Assembly: GCA_946800325.1 (NCBI GenBank)
Contig: OX326958.1
Coordinates: 59,885,793 to 59,949,792 of the forward strand
Source of the DNA: Luzula sylvatica
Lineage: Eukaryota; Streptophyta; Magnoliopsida; Poales; Juncaceae
Direction: 5' to 3'
Length of the DNA: 64,000 bases
The position numbers and the translations under genes were made by a program. This document shows, piece by piece, positions 12,701 through 25,800 of the stretch; the stretch's first letter is position 1, and every line of letters begins with the position of its first letter. The notes below the pieces were generated by a model that was not told where the DNA came from, made no database searches, and saw only the letters and a program-made list of their open reading frames with translations.

Positions 12701-13934
12701 TGAGGAGTTCAAATAACGTGTTTTTAGATCATTTGTATCGTATCTTTTACTACAAAACTTTTCACCAAATTTCACAAACACTAAGAAAGTTTGTTTTTCG
12801 ATTCAAAACAAGATTTTAACGCTTTGAGGAGTTCAAATAACGTGTTTTTAGATCATTTGTATCGTATCTTTTACTACATAACTTTTCACCAAATTTCACA
12901 AACACTAAGAGACTTTGTTTTTCGATTCAAAACAAGATTTTAACGCTTTGAGGTGTTCAAATAACATGTTTTTAGATGAGGTGTATCGTATCTTTTACTA
13001 CATAACTTTTTACCAAATTTCAGAAACGCTAAGAAAGTTTGTTTTTCGATTCAAAACAAGATTTTAACGCTTTGAGGAGTTCAAATAACATGTTTTTAGA
13101 TCATTTGTATCATATCTTTTACTACATAACTTTTCAGCAAATTTGACAAACACTAAGAAAGTTTGTTTTTCGATTCAATACAAGATTTTAACGCTTTGAG
13201 GAGTTCAAATAATGTGTTTTTAAATCATTTGTATCGTATCTTTTACTACAAAACTTTTCACCAAATTTCACAAACACTAAGAAAGCTTGTTTTTCGATTC
13301 AAAACAAGATTTTTACTCTTTGAGGAGTTCAAATAACGTGTTTTTAGATCACTTGTATCGTATCTTTTACTACATAACTTTTCACCAAATTTCACAAACA
13401 CTAAGAAAGTTTGTTTTTCGATTTCAAAACAAGATTTTAACGCTTTGAGGAGTTCAAATAACGTGTTTTTAGATCATGTGTATCGTATCTTTTAGCACAT
13501 AACTTTTCACCAAATATCACAAAAACTAAGAAAGTTTGTTTTTCGATTCAAAACAAGATTTTAAAGCTTTGAGGAGTTAAAATAACATGTTTTTAGATCA
13601 TTTGTATCGTATCTTTTAGTACATAACTTTTCACCAAATTTCACAAACACTAAGAAAGTGTGTTTTTCGATTCAAAACAAGATTTTAACGCTTTGAGGAG
13701 TTCAAGTAACGTGTTTTTAGATCATTTGTATCGTATCTTTTAGTACATAACTTTTCACCAAATTTTACAAACACTAAGAAAGTTTGTTTTTCGATTCAAA
13801 ACAAGATTTTAAAGCATTGAGGTGTTGAAATAACATGTTTTTAGATCATTTGTATCGTATCTTTTAGTACATAACATTTCACCAAATTACACAAACACTA
13901 AGAAAGTTTGTTTTTCAATTGGAAACAAGATTTT
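9715..13934 (+). repeat. 34-monomer HOR, unit 2 (4,220 bp)
   Basis: Second unit, same monomer order, landmarks shifted by exactly 4,220 (TTGTGTCG at 12,361; T10 run 12,169-12,178). It shares with unit 1 the CAGCAAGTTT variant (7,303 and 11,523) and AGAAATTTTG in the CGATTTC monomer (about 7,571 and 11,791), where units 3 and 4 have CAGCAAATTT and AGAAAGTTTG. Units 1 and 2 are thus closest to each other. It begins with the CAATTGGAAAC to AACGAG hybrid monomer, which marks the unit boundary. Confidence 0.88.
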
Positions 13935-16900
13935 AACGCTTTGAGGAGTTCAAATAACGAGTTTTTAGATCATTTGTATCGTATCTTTTAGTACATAAGT
14001 TTTCACCAAATTTCACAAACACTAAGAAAGTTTGTTTTTCGATTCAAAACAATATTTTAAAGCATTGAGGAGTTCAAATAACATGTTTTTAGATCAGGTG
14101 TATCGTATCCTTTACTACATAACTTTTCACCAAATTTCACAAACACTAAGAAAGTTTGTTTTTCGATTCAAAACAAGATTTTAACGCTTTGAGGAGTTCA
14201 AATAACGTGTTTTTAGATCATTTGTATCGTATCTTTTACTACAAAACTTTTCACCAAATTTCACAAACACTAAGAAAGCTTGTTTTTCGATTCAAAACAA
14301 GATTTTAACGCTTTGAGGAGTTCAAATAACGTTTTTTTAGATCATTTGTATCGTATCTTTTACTACATAACTTTTCACCAAATTTCACAAACACTAAGAA
14401 AGTTTGTTTTTCGATTTCAAAACAAGATTTTAACGCTTTGAGGAGTTCAAATAACGTGTTTTTAGATCATTTGTATCGTATCTTTTAGTACATAACTTTT
14501 CACCAAATTTTACAAACACAAAGAAAGTTTGTTTTTCGATTCAAAACAAGATTTTAAAGCATTGAGGTGTTCAAATAACATGTTTTTAGATCATTTGTAT
14601 CTTATCTTTTAGTACATAACTTTTCACCAAATTACACAAACACTAAGAAAGTTTGTTTTTCGATTCAAAACAAGATTTTAACGCTTTGAGGAGTTCAGAT
14701 AACAAGTTTTTAGATCAGGTGTATCGTATCTTTTACTACATAACTTTTTACCAAATTTCAGAAACGCTAAGAAAGTTTGTTTTTCGATTCAAAACAAGAT
14801 TTTAACGCTTTGAGGAGTTCAAATAACATGTTTTTAGATCAGGTGTATCGTATCTTTTAATACATAACTTTTTACCAAATTTCAGAAACATTAAGAAAGT
14901 TTGTTTTTCGATTCAAAACAAGATTTTAACGCTTTGAGGTGTTCAAATAACATGTTTTTAGATCATTTGTATCGTATCTTTTAGTACATAACTTTTCACC
15001 AAATTTCACAACCACTAAGAAATTTTGTTTTTCGATTCAAAACAAGATTTTACCGCTTTGAGGAGTTCAAATAATGTGTTTCTAGATCATTTGTATCGTA
15101 TCTTTTAGTACATAACGTTTCACCAAATTTCACAAACACTAAGAAATTTTGTTTTTCGATTCAAAACAAGATTTTACCGCTTTGAGGAGTTCAAATAACG
15201 TGTTTCTAGATCATTTGTATCGTATCTTTTACAACAAAACTTTTCACCAAATTTCACAAACACTAAGAAAGCTTGTTTTTCGATTCAAAACAAGATTTTA
15301 ACGCTTTGAGGAGTTCAAATAACTTGTTTCTAGATCATTTGTATCGTATCTTTTACTACATAACGTTTCACCAAATTTCACAAACACTAAGAAAGTTTGT
15401 TTTTCGATTCAAAACATGATTTTAACGCTTTGAGGAGTTCAAATAACGTGTGTTTAGATCATTTGTATCGTATCTTTTACTACATAACTTTTCACCAAAT
15501 TTCACAAACACTAAGAGACTTTGTTTTTCGATTCAAAACAAGATTTTAACGCTTTGAGGTGTTCAAATAACATGTTTTTAGATGAGGTGTATCGTATCTT
15601 TTACTACATAACTTTTTACCAAATTTCAGAAACGCTAAGAAAGTTTGTTTTTCGATTCAAAACAAGATTTTAACGCTTTGAGGAGTTCAAATAACATGTT
15701 TTTAGATCATTTGTATCATATCTTTTACTACATAACTTTTCAGCAAATTTCACAAACACTAAGAAAGTTTGTTTTTCGATTCAAAACAAGATTTTAACGC
15801 TTTGAGGAGTTCAAATAATGTGGTTTTAGATCATTTGTATCGTATCTTTTACTACAAAACTTTTCACCAAATTTCACAAACACTAAGAAAGCTTGTTTTT
15901 CGATTCAAAACAAGATTTTTACTCTTAGAGGAGTTCAAATACCGTGTTTTTAGATCACTTGTATCGTATCTTTTACTACATAACTTTTCACCAAATTTCA
16001 CAAACACTAAGAAAGTTTGTTTTTCGATTTCAAAACAAGATTTTAACGCTTTCAGGAGTTCAAATAACGTGTTTTTAGATCATGTGTATCGTATCTTTTA
16101 GCACATAACTTTTCACCAAATATCACAAAAACTAAGAAAGTTTGTTTTTCGATTCAAAACAAGATTTTAAAGCTTTGAGGAGTTAAAATAACATGTTTTT
16201 AGATCATTTGTATCGTATCTTTTAGTACATAACTTTTCACCAAATTTCACAAACACTAAGAAAGTGTGTTTTTCGATTCAAAACAAGATTTTAACGCTTT
16301 GAGGAGTTCAAATAACGTGTTTCTAGATCATTTGTATCGTATCTTTTACTACATAACTTTTCACCAAATTTCACAAACACTAAGAAAGTTTTTTTTTTCG
16401 ATTCAAAACAAGATTTTAACGCTTTGACGAGTTCAAATAACGTGTTTTTAGATCATTTATATCGTATCTTTTACTACATAACTTTTCACCAAATTTCACA
16501 AACACCAAGAAAGTTTGTTTTTCGATTCAAAACAAGATTTTAACGCTTTGAGGTGTTCAAATAACGTGTTTTTAGATCATTTGTGTCGTATCTTTTAGTA
16601 CATAACTTTTCACCAAATCTCCCAAACACTAATAAAGTTTGTTTTTCAATTCAAAACAAACATTTAACGCTTTGAGGAGTTCAAATAACGAGTTTTTAGA
16701 TCATTTGTATCGTATCTTTTAGTACATAAGTTTTCACCAAATTTCACAAACACTAAGAAAGTTTGTTTTTCGATTCAAAACAAGATTTTAAAGCATTGAG
16801 GAGTTCAAATAACATGTTTTTAGATCAGGTGTATCGTATCTTTTACTACATAACTTTTCACCAAATTTCACAAACACTAAGAAAGTTTGTTTTTCGATTC

Positions 16901-18154
16901 AAAACAAGATTTTAACGCTTTGAGGAGTTCAAATAACGTGTTTTTAGATCATTTGTATCGTATCTTTTACTACAAAACTTTTCACCAAATTTCACAAACA
17001 CTAAGAAAGTTTGTTTTTCGATTCAAAACAAGATTTTAACGCTTTGAGGAGTTCAAATAACGTATTTTTAGATCATTTGTATCGTATCTTTTACTACATA
17101 ACTTTTCACCAAATTTCACAAACACTAAGAGACTTTGTTTTTCGATTCAAAACAAGATTTTAACGCTTTGAGGTGTTCAAATAACATGTTTTTAGATGAG
17201 GTGTATCGTATCTTTTACTACATAACTTTTTACCAAATTTCAGAAACGCTAAGAAAGTTTGTTTTTCGATTCAAAACAAGATTTTAACGCTTTGAGGAGT
17301 TCAAATAACATGTTTTTAGATCATTTGTATCATATCTTTTACTACATAACTTTTCAGCAAATTTCACAAACACTAAGAAAGTTTGTTTTTCGATTCAATA
17401 CAAGATTTTAACGCTTTGAGGAGTTCAAATAATGTGTTTTTAAATCATTTGTATCGTATCTTTTACTACAAAACTTTTCACCAAATTTCACAAACACTAA
17501 GAAAGCTTGTTTTTCGATTCAAAACAAGATTTTTACTCTTTGAGGAGTTCAAATAACGTGTTTTTAGATCACTTGTATCGTATCTTTTACTACATAACTT
17601 TTCACCAAATTTCACAAACACTAAGAAAGTTTGTTTTTCGATTTCAAAACAAGATTTTAACGCTTTGAGGAGTTCAAATAACGTGTTTTTAGATCATGTG
17701 TATCGTATCTTTTAGCACATAACTTTTCACCAAATATCACAAAAACTAAGAAAGTTTGTTTTTCGATTGAAAACAAGATTTTAAAGCTTTGAGGAGTTAA
17801 AATAACATGTTTTTAGATCATTTGTATCGTATCTTTTAGTACATAACTTTTCACCAAATTTCACAAACACTAAGAAAGTGTGTTTTTCGATTCAAAACAA
17901 GATTTTAACGCTTTGAGGAGTTCAAGTAACGTGTTTTTAGATCATTTGTATCGTATCTTTTAGTACATAACTTTTCACCAAATTTTACAAACACTAAGAA
18001 AGTTTGTTTTTCGATTCAAAACAAGATTTTAAAGCATTGAGGTGTTGAAATAACATGTTTTTAGATCATTTGTATCGTATCTTTTAGTACATAACATTTC
18101 ACCAAATTACACAAACACTAAGAAAGTTTGTTTTTCAATTGGAAACAAGATTTT
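13935..18154 (+). repeat. 34-monomer HOR, unit 3 (4,220 bp)
   Basis: Third unit, landmarks again at +4,220 (TTGTGTCG at 16,581). Private changes seen by eye include TTTTACAACAAAAC near 15,230, CTTTCAGGAG near 16,050, AACGTATTTTT near 17,061 and GATTGAAAAC near 17,766. These single-base differences over 4 kb indicate very recent copying. The monomer order is unchanged, so amplification copied whole 34-monomer units and not single monomers. Confidence 0.88.
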
Positions 18155-21100
18155 AACGCTTTGAGGAGTTCAAATAACGAGTTTTTAGATCATTTGTATC
18201 GTATCTTTTAGTACATAAGTTTTCACCAAATTTCACAAACACTAAGAAAGTTTGTTTTTCGATTCAAAACAATATTTTAAAGCATTGAGGAGTTCAAATA
18301 ACATGTTTTTAGATCAGGTGTATCGTATCCTTTACTACATAACTTTTCACCAAATTTCACAAACACTAAGAAAGTTTGTTTTTCGATTCAAAACAAGATT
18401 TTAACGCTTTGAGGAGTTCAAATAACGTGTTTTTAGATCATTTGTATCGTATCTTTTACTACAAAACTTTTCACCAAATTTCACAAACACTAAGAAAGCT
18501 TGTTTTTCGATTCAAAACAAGATTTTAACGCTTTGAGGAGTTCAAATAACGTTTTTTTAGATCATTTGTATCGTATCTTTTACTACATAACTTTTCACCA
18601 AATTTCACAAACACTAAGAAAGTTTGTTTTTCGATTTCAAAACAAGATTTTAACGCTTTGAGGAGGTCAAATAACGTGTTTTTAGATCATTTGTATCGTA
18701 TCTTTTAGTGCATAACTTTTCACCAAATTTTACAAACACAAAGAAAGTTTGTTTTTCGATTCAAAACAAGATTTTAAAGCATTGAGGTGTTCAAATAACA
18801 TGTTTTTAGATCATTTGTATCTTATCTTTTAGTACATAACTTTTCACCAAATTACACAAACACTAAGAAAGTTTGTTTTTCGATTCAAAACAAGATTTTA
18901 ACGCTTTGAGGAGTTCAGATAACAAGTTTTTAGATCAGGTGTATCGTATCTTTTACTACATAACTTTTTACCAAATTTCAGAAACGCTAAGAAAGTTTGT
19001 TTTTCGATTCAAAACAAGATTTTAACGCTTTGAGGAGTTCAAATAACATGTTTTTAGATCAGGTGTATCGTATCTTTTAATACATAACTTTTTACCAAAT
19101 TTGAGAAACATTAAGAAAGTTTGTTTTTCGATTCAAAACAAGATTTTAACGCTTTGAGGTGTTCAAATAACATGTTTTTAGATCATTTGTATCGTATCTT
19201 TTAGTACATAACTTTTCACCAAATTTCACAACCACTAAGAAATTTTGTTTTTCGATTCAAAACAAGATTTTACCGCTTTGAGGAGTTCAAATAATGTGTT
19301 TCTAGATCATTTGTATCGTATCTTTTAGTACATAACGTTTCACCAAATTTCACAAACACTAAGAAATTTTGTTTTTCGATTCAAAACAAGATTTTACCGC
19401 TTTGAGGAGTTCAAATAACGTGTTTCTAGATCATTTGTATCGTATCTTTTACTACAAAACTTTTCACCAAATTTCACAAACACTAAGAAAGCTTGTTTTT
19501 CGATTCAAAACAAGATTTTAACGCTTTGAGGAGTTCAAATAACTTGTTTCTAGATCATTTGTATCGTATCTTTTACTACATAACGTTTCACCAAATTTCA
19601 CAAACACTAAGAAAGTTTGTTTTTCGATTCAAAACATGATTTTAACGCTTTGAGGAGTTCAAATAACGTGTGTTTAGATCATTTGTATCGTATCTTTTAC
19701 TACATAACTTTTCACCAAATTTCACAAACACTAAGAGACTTTGTTTTTCGATTCAAAACAAGATTTTAACGCTTTGAGGTGTTCAAATAACATGTTTTTA
19801 GATGAGGTGTATCGTATCTTTTACTACATAACTTTTTACCAAATTTCAGAAACGCAAAGAAAGTTTGTTTTTCGATTCAAAACAAGATTTTAACGCTTTG
19901 AGGAGTTCAAATAACATGTTTTTAGATCATTTGTATCATATCTTTTACTACATAACTTTTCAGCAAATTTCACAAACACTAAGAAAGTTTGTTTTTCGAT
20001 TCAAAACAAGATTTTAACGCTTTGAGGAGTTCAAATAATGTGGTTTTAGATCATTTGTATCGTATCTTTTACTACAAAACTTTTCACCAAATTTCACAAA
20101 CACTAAGAAAGCTTGTTTTTCGATTCAAAACAAGATTTTTACTCTTAGAGGAGTTCAAATACCGTGTTTTTAGATCACTTGTATCGTATCTTTTACTACA
20201 TAACTTTTCACCAAATTTCACAAACACTAAGAAAGTTTGTTTTTCGATTTCAAAACAAGATTTTAACGCTTTGAGGAGTTCAAATAACGTGTTTTTAGAT
20301 CATGTGTATCGTATCTTTTAGCACATAACTTTTCACCAAATATCACAAAAACTAAGAAAGTTTGTTTTTCGATTCAAAACAAGATTTTAAAGCTTTGAGG
20401 AGTTAAAATAACATGTTTTTAGATCATTTGTATCGTATCTTTTAGTACATAACTTTTCACCAAATTTCACAAACACTAAGAAAGTGTGTTTTTCGATTCA
20501 AAACAAGATTTTAACGCTTTGAGGAGTTCAAATAACGTGTTTCTAGATCATTTGTATCGTATCTTTTACTACATAACTTTTCACCAAATTTCACAAACAC
20601 TAAGAAAGTTTTTTTTTTCGATTCAAAACAAGATTTTAACGCTTTGACGAGTTCAAATAACGTGTTTTTAGATCATTTATATCGTATCTTTTACTACATA
20701 ACTTTTCACCAAATTTCACAAACACCAAGAAAGTTTGTTTTTCGATTCAAAACAAGATTTTAACGCTTTGAGGTGTTCAAATAACGTGTTTTTAGATCAT
20801 TTGTGTCGTATCTTTTAGTACATAACTTTTCACCAAATCTCCCAAACACTAATAAAGTTTGTTTTTCAATTCAAAACAAACATTTAACGCTTTGAGGAGT
20901 TCAAATAACGAGTTTTTAGATCATTTGTATCGTATCTTTTAGTACATAAGTTTTCACCAAATTTCACAAACACTAAGAAAGTTTGTTTTTCGATTCAAAA
21001 CAAGATTTTAAAGCATTGAGGAGTTCAAATAACATGTTTTTAGATCAGGTGTATCGTATCTTTTACTACATAACTTTTCACCAAATTTCACAAACACTAA

Positions 21101-21347
21101 GAAAGTTTGTTTTTCGATTCAAAACAAGATTTTAACGCTTTGAGGAGTTCAAATAACGTGTTTTTAGATCATTTGTATTGTATCTTTTACTACAAAACTT
21201 TTCACCAAATTTCACAAACACTAAGAAAGTTTGTTTTTCGATTCAAAACAAGATTTTAACGCTTTGAGGAGTTCAAATAACGTGTTTTTAGATCATTTGT
21301 ATCGTATCTTTTACTACATAACTTTTCACCAAATTTCACAAACACTA
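18155..21347 (+). repeat. 34-monomer HOR, unit 4, truncated at about 3.2 kb
   Basis: Follows unit 3 until 21,347, then departs. At the equivalent point in unit 3 (17,128) the next monomer starts AGAGAC; here it is the 125-bp CGATTTC monomer that opens the 12-mer domain. Private changes include GAGGAGGTC near 18,661, TTAGTGCATAAC near 18,706, TTTGAGAAAC near 19,100, ACGCAAAGAAAG near 19,849 and TATTGTATC near 21,176. The last is a CpG to TpG change. The interval from about 19,540 to 21,347 also matches 34,680-36,487 at an offset of exactly 15,140. Confidence 0.85.
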
Positions 21348-22836
21348 AGAAAGTTTGTTTTTCGATTTCAAAACAAGATTTTAACGCTTTGAGGAGTTCA
21401 AATAACGTGTTTTTAGATCATTTGTATCGTATCTTTTAGTACATAACTTTTCACCAAATTTTACAAACACTAAGAAAGTTTGTTTTTCGATTCAAAACAA
21501 GATTTTAAAGCATTGAGGTGTTCAAATAATATGTTTTTAGATCATTTGTATCATATCTTTTAGTACATAACTTTTCACCAAATTACACAAACACTAAGAA
21601 AGTTTGTTTTTCGATTCAAAACAAGATTTTAACGCTTTGAGGAGTTCAGATAACAAGTTTTTAGATCAGGTGTATCGTATCTTTTACTACATAACTTTTT
21701 ACCAAATTTCAGAAACACTAAGAAAGTTTGTTTTTCGATTCAAAACAAGATTTTAACGCTTTGAGGTGTTCAAATAACATGTTTTTAGATCATTTGTATC
21801 GTATCTTTTAGTACATAACTTTTCACCAAATTTCAGAAACGCTAAGAAAGTTTGTTTTTCGATTCAAAACAAGATTTTAACGCTTTGAGGAGTTCAAATA
21901 ACATGTTTTTAGATCAGGTGTATCGTATCTTTTAATACATAACTTTTTACCAAATTTCAGAAACACTAAGAAAGTTTGTTTTTCGATTCAAAACAAGATT
22001 TTAACGCTTTGAGGTGTTCAAATAACATGTTTTTAGATCATTTGTATCGTATCTTTTAGTACATAACTTTTAACCAAATTTCACAACCACTAAGAAATTT
22101 TGTTTTTCGATTCAAAACAAGATTTTAACGCTTTGAGGAGTTCAAATAACGTGTTTCTAGATCATTTGTATCGTATCTTTTACTACATAACGTTTCACCA
22201 AATTTCACAAACACTAAGAAAGTTTGTTTTTCGATTCGAAACATGATTTTAACGCTTTGAGGAGTTCAAATAACGTGTTTTTAGATCATTTGTATCGTAT
22301 CTTTTACTACATAACTTTTCACCAAATTTCACAAACACTAAGAGAGTTTGTTTTTCGATTCTAAACAATATTTTAACGCTTTGAGGTGTTCAAATAACAT
22401 GTTTTTAGATGAGGTGTATCGTATCTTTTACTACATAACTTTTTACCAAATTTCAGAAACGCTAAGAAAGTTTGTTTTTCGATTCGAAACAAGATTTTAA
22501 CGCTTTGAGGAGTTCAAATAACATGTTTTTAGATCATTTGTATCATATCTTTTACTACATAACTTTTCAGCAAATTTCACAAACACTAAGAAAGTTTGTT
22601 TTTCGATTCAAAACAAGATTTTAACGCTTTGAGGAGTTCAAATAATGTGTTTTTAGATCATTTGTATCGTATCTTTTACTACAAAACTTTTCACCAAATT
22701 TCACAAACACTAAGAAAGCTTGTTTTTCGATTCAAAACAAGATTTTTACTCTTTGAGGAGTTCGAATAACGTGTTTTTAGATCACTTGTATCGTATCTTT
22801 TACTACATAACTTTTCACCAAATTTTACAAACACTA
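21348..22836 (+). repeat. 12-monomer unit (1,489 bp), possible ancestor of the 11-mers
   Basis: Twelve monomers from one CGATTTC monomer to the next. It holds both the AATATG/CATATC monomer (about 21,473-21,596) and the separate GAGGTG monomer ending CAGAAACGCT (about 21,721-21,844). Each of the following 11-monomer units has only one of these two. The simplest reading is that the two 11-mer types arose from a 12-mer like this by different one-monomer deletions. A recombinant of A and B would look the same. Private variants include TTTTAACCAA near 22,068, GATTCGAAAC near 22,234 and near 22,483. Confidence 0.82.
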
Positions 22837-25800
22837 AGAAAATTTGTTTTTCGATTTCAAAACAAGATTTTAACGCTTTGAGGAGTTCCTGTAACGTGTT
22901 TTTAGATCATTTGTATCGTATCTTTTAGTACATAACTTTTCACCAAATTACACAAACACTAAGAAAGTTTGTTTTTCGATTCAAAACAAGATTTTAACGC
23001 TTTGAGGAGTTCAGATAACAAGTTTTTAGATCAGGTGTATCGTATCTTTTACTACATAACTTTTTACCAAATTTCAGAAACACTAAGAAAGTTTGTTTTT
23101 CGATTCAAAACAAGATTTTAACGCTTTGAGGTGTTCAAATAACATGTTTTTAGATCATTTGTATCGTATCTTTTAGTTCATAACTTTTCACCAAATTTCA
23201 GAAACGCTAAGAAAGTTTGTTTTTCGATTCAAAACAAGATTTTAACGCTTTGAGGAGTTCAAATAACATGCTTTTAGATCAGGTGTATCGTATCTTTTAA
23301 TACATAACTTTTTACCAAATTTCAGAAACACTAAGAAAGTTTGTTTTTCGATTCAAAACAAGATTTTAACGCTTTGAGGTGTTCAAATAACATGTTTTTA
23401 GATCATTTGTATCGTATCTTTTAGTACAAAACTTTTCACCAAATTTCACAACCACTAAGAAATTTTGTTTTTCGATTCAAAACAAGATTTTAACGCTTTG
23501 AGGAGTTCAAATAACGTGTTTCTAGATCATTTGTATCGTATCTTTTACTACATAATGTTTCACCAAATTTCACAAACACTAAGAAAGTTTGTTTTTCGAT
23601 TCAAAACATGATTTTAACGCTTTGAGGAGTTCAAATAACGTGTTTTTAGATCATTTGTATCGTATCTTTTACTACATAACTTTTCACCAAATTTCACAAA
23701 CACTAAGAGAGTTTGTTTTTCGATTCTAAACAATATTTTAACGCTTTGAGGTGTTCAAATAACATGTTTTTAGATGAGGTGTATCGTATCTTTTACTACA
23801 TAACTTTTTACCAAATTTCAGAAACGCTAAGAAAGTTTGTTTTTCGATTCAAAACAAGATTTTAACGCTTTGAGGAGTTCAAATAACATGTTTTTAGATC
23901 ATTTGTATCATATCTTTTACTACATAACTTTTCAGCAAATTTCACAAACACTAAGAAAGTTTGTTTTTCGATTCAAAACAAGATTTTAACGCTTTGAGGA
24001 GTTCAAATAATGTGTTTTTAGATCATTTGTATCGTATCTTTTACTACAAAACTTTTCACCAAATTTCACAAACACTAAGAAAGCTTGTTTTTCGATTCAA
24101 AACAAGATTTTTACTCTTTGAGGAGTTCGAATAACGTGTTTTTAGATCACTTGTATCGTATCTTTTACTACATAACTTTTCACCAAATTTCACAAACACT
24201 AAGAAAATTTGTTTTTCGATTTCAAAACAAGATTTTAACGCTTTGAGGAGTTCAAGTAACGTGTTTTTAGATCATTTGTATCGTATCTTTTAGTACATAA
24301 CTTTTCACCAAATTTTACAAACACTAAGAAAGTTTGTTTTTCGATTCAAAACAAGATTTTAAAGCATTGAGGTGTTCAAATAATATGTTTTTAGATCATT
24401 TGTATCATATCTTTTAGTACATAACTTTTCACCAAATTACACAAACACTAAGAAAGTTTGTTTTTCGATTCAAAACAAGATTTTAACGCTTTGAGGAGTT
24501 CAGATAACAAGTTTTTAGATCAGGTGTATCGTATCTTTTACTACATAACTTTTTACCAAATTTCAGAAACGCTAAGAAAGTTTGTTTTTCGATTCAAAAC
24601 AAGATTTTAACGCTTTGAGGAGTTCAAATAACATGTTTTTAGATCAGGTGTATCGTATCTTTTAATACATAAGTTTTTACCAAATTTCAGAAACACTAAG
24701 AAAGTTTGTTTTTCGATTCAAAACAAGATTTTACCGCTTTGAGGTGTTCAAATAACATGTTTTTAGATCATTTGTATCGTATCTTTTAGTACATAACTTT
24801 TCACCAAATTTCACAACCACTAAGAAATTTTGTTTTTCGATTCAAAACAAGATTTTAACGCTTTGAGGAGTTCAAATAACGTGTTTCTAGATCATTTGTA
24901 TCGTATCTTTTACTACATAACGTTTCACCAAATTTCACAAACACTAAGAAAGTTTGTTTTTCGATTCAAAACATGATTTTAACGCTTTGAGGAGTTCAAA
25001 TAACGTGTTTTTAGATCATTTGTATCGTATCTTTTACTACATAACTTTTCACCAAATTTCACAAACACTAAGAGAGTTTGTTTTTCGATTCTAAACAATA
25101 TTTTAACGCTTTGAGGTGTTCAAATAACATGTTTTTAGATGAGGTGTATCGTATCTTTTACTACATAACTTTTTACCAAATTTCAGAAACGCTAAGAAAG
25201 TTTGTTTTTCGATTCAAAACAAGATTTTAACGCTTTGAGGAGTTCAAATAACATGTTTTTAGATCATTTGTATCATATCTTTTACTACATAACTTTTCAG
25301 CAAATTTCACAAACACTAAGAAAGTTTGTTTTTCGATTCAAAACAAGATTTTAACGCTTTGAGGAGTTCAAATAATGTGTTTTTAGATCATTTGTATCGT
25401 ATCTTTTACTACAAAACTTTTCACCAAATTTCACAAACACTAAGAAAGCTTGTTTTTCGATTCAAAACAAGATTTTTACTCTTTGAGGAGTTCGAATAAC
25501 GTGTTTTTAGATCACTTGTATCGTATCTTTTACTACATAACTTTTCACCAAATTTTACAAACACTAAGAAAATTTGTTTTTCGATTTCAAAACAAGATTT
25601 TAACGCTTTGAGGAGTTCAAGTAACGTGTTTTTAGATCATTTGTATCGTATCTTTTAGTACATAACTTTTCACCAAATTACACAAACACTAAGAAAGTTT
25701 GTTTTTCGATTCAAAACAAGATTTTAACGCTTTGAGGAGTTCAGATAACAAGTTTTTAGATCAGGTGTATCGTATCTTTTACTACATAACTTTTTACCAA

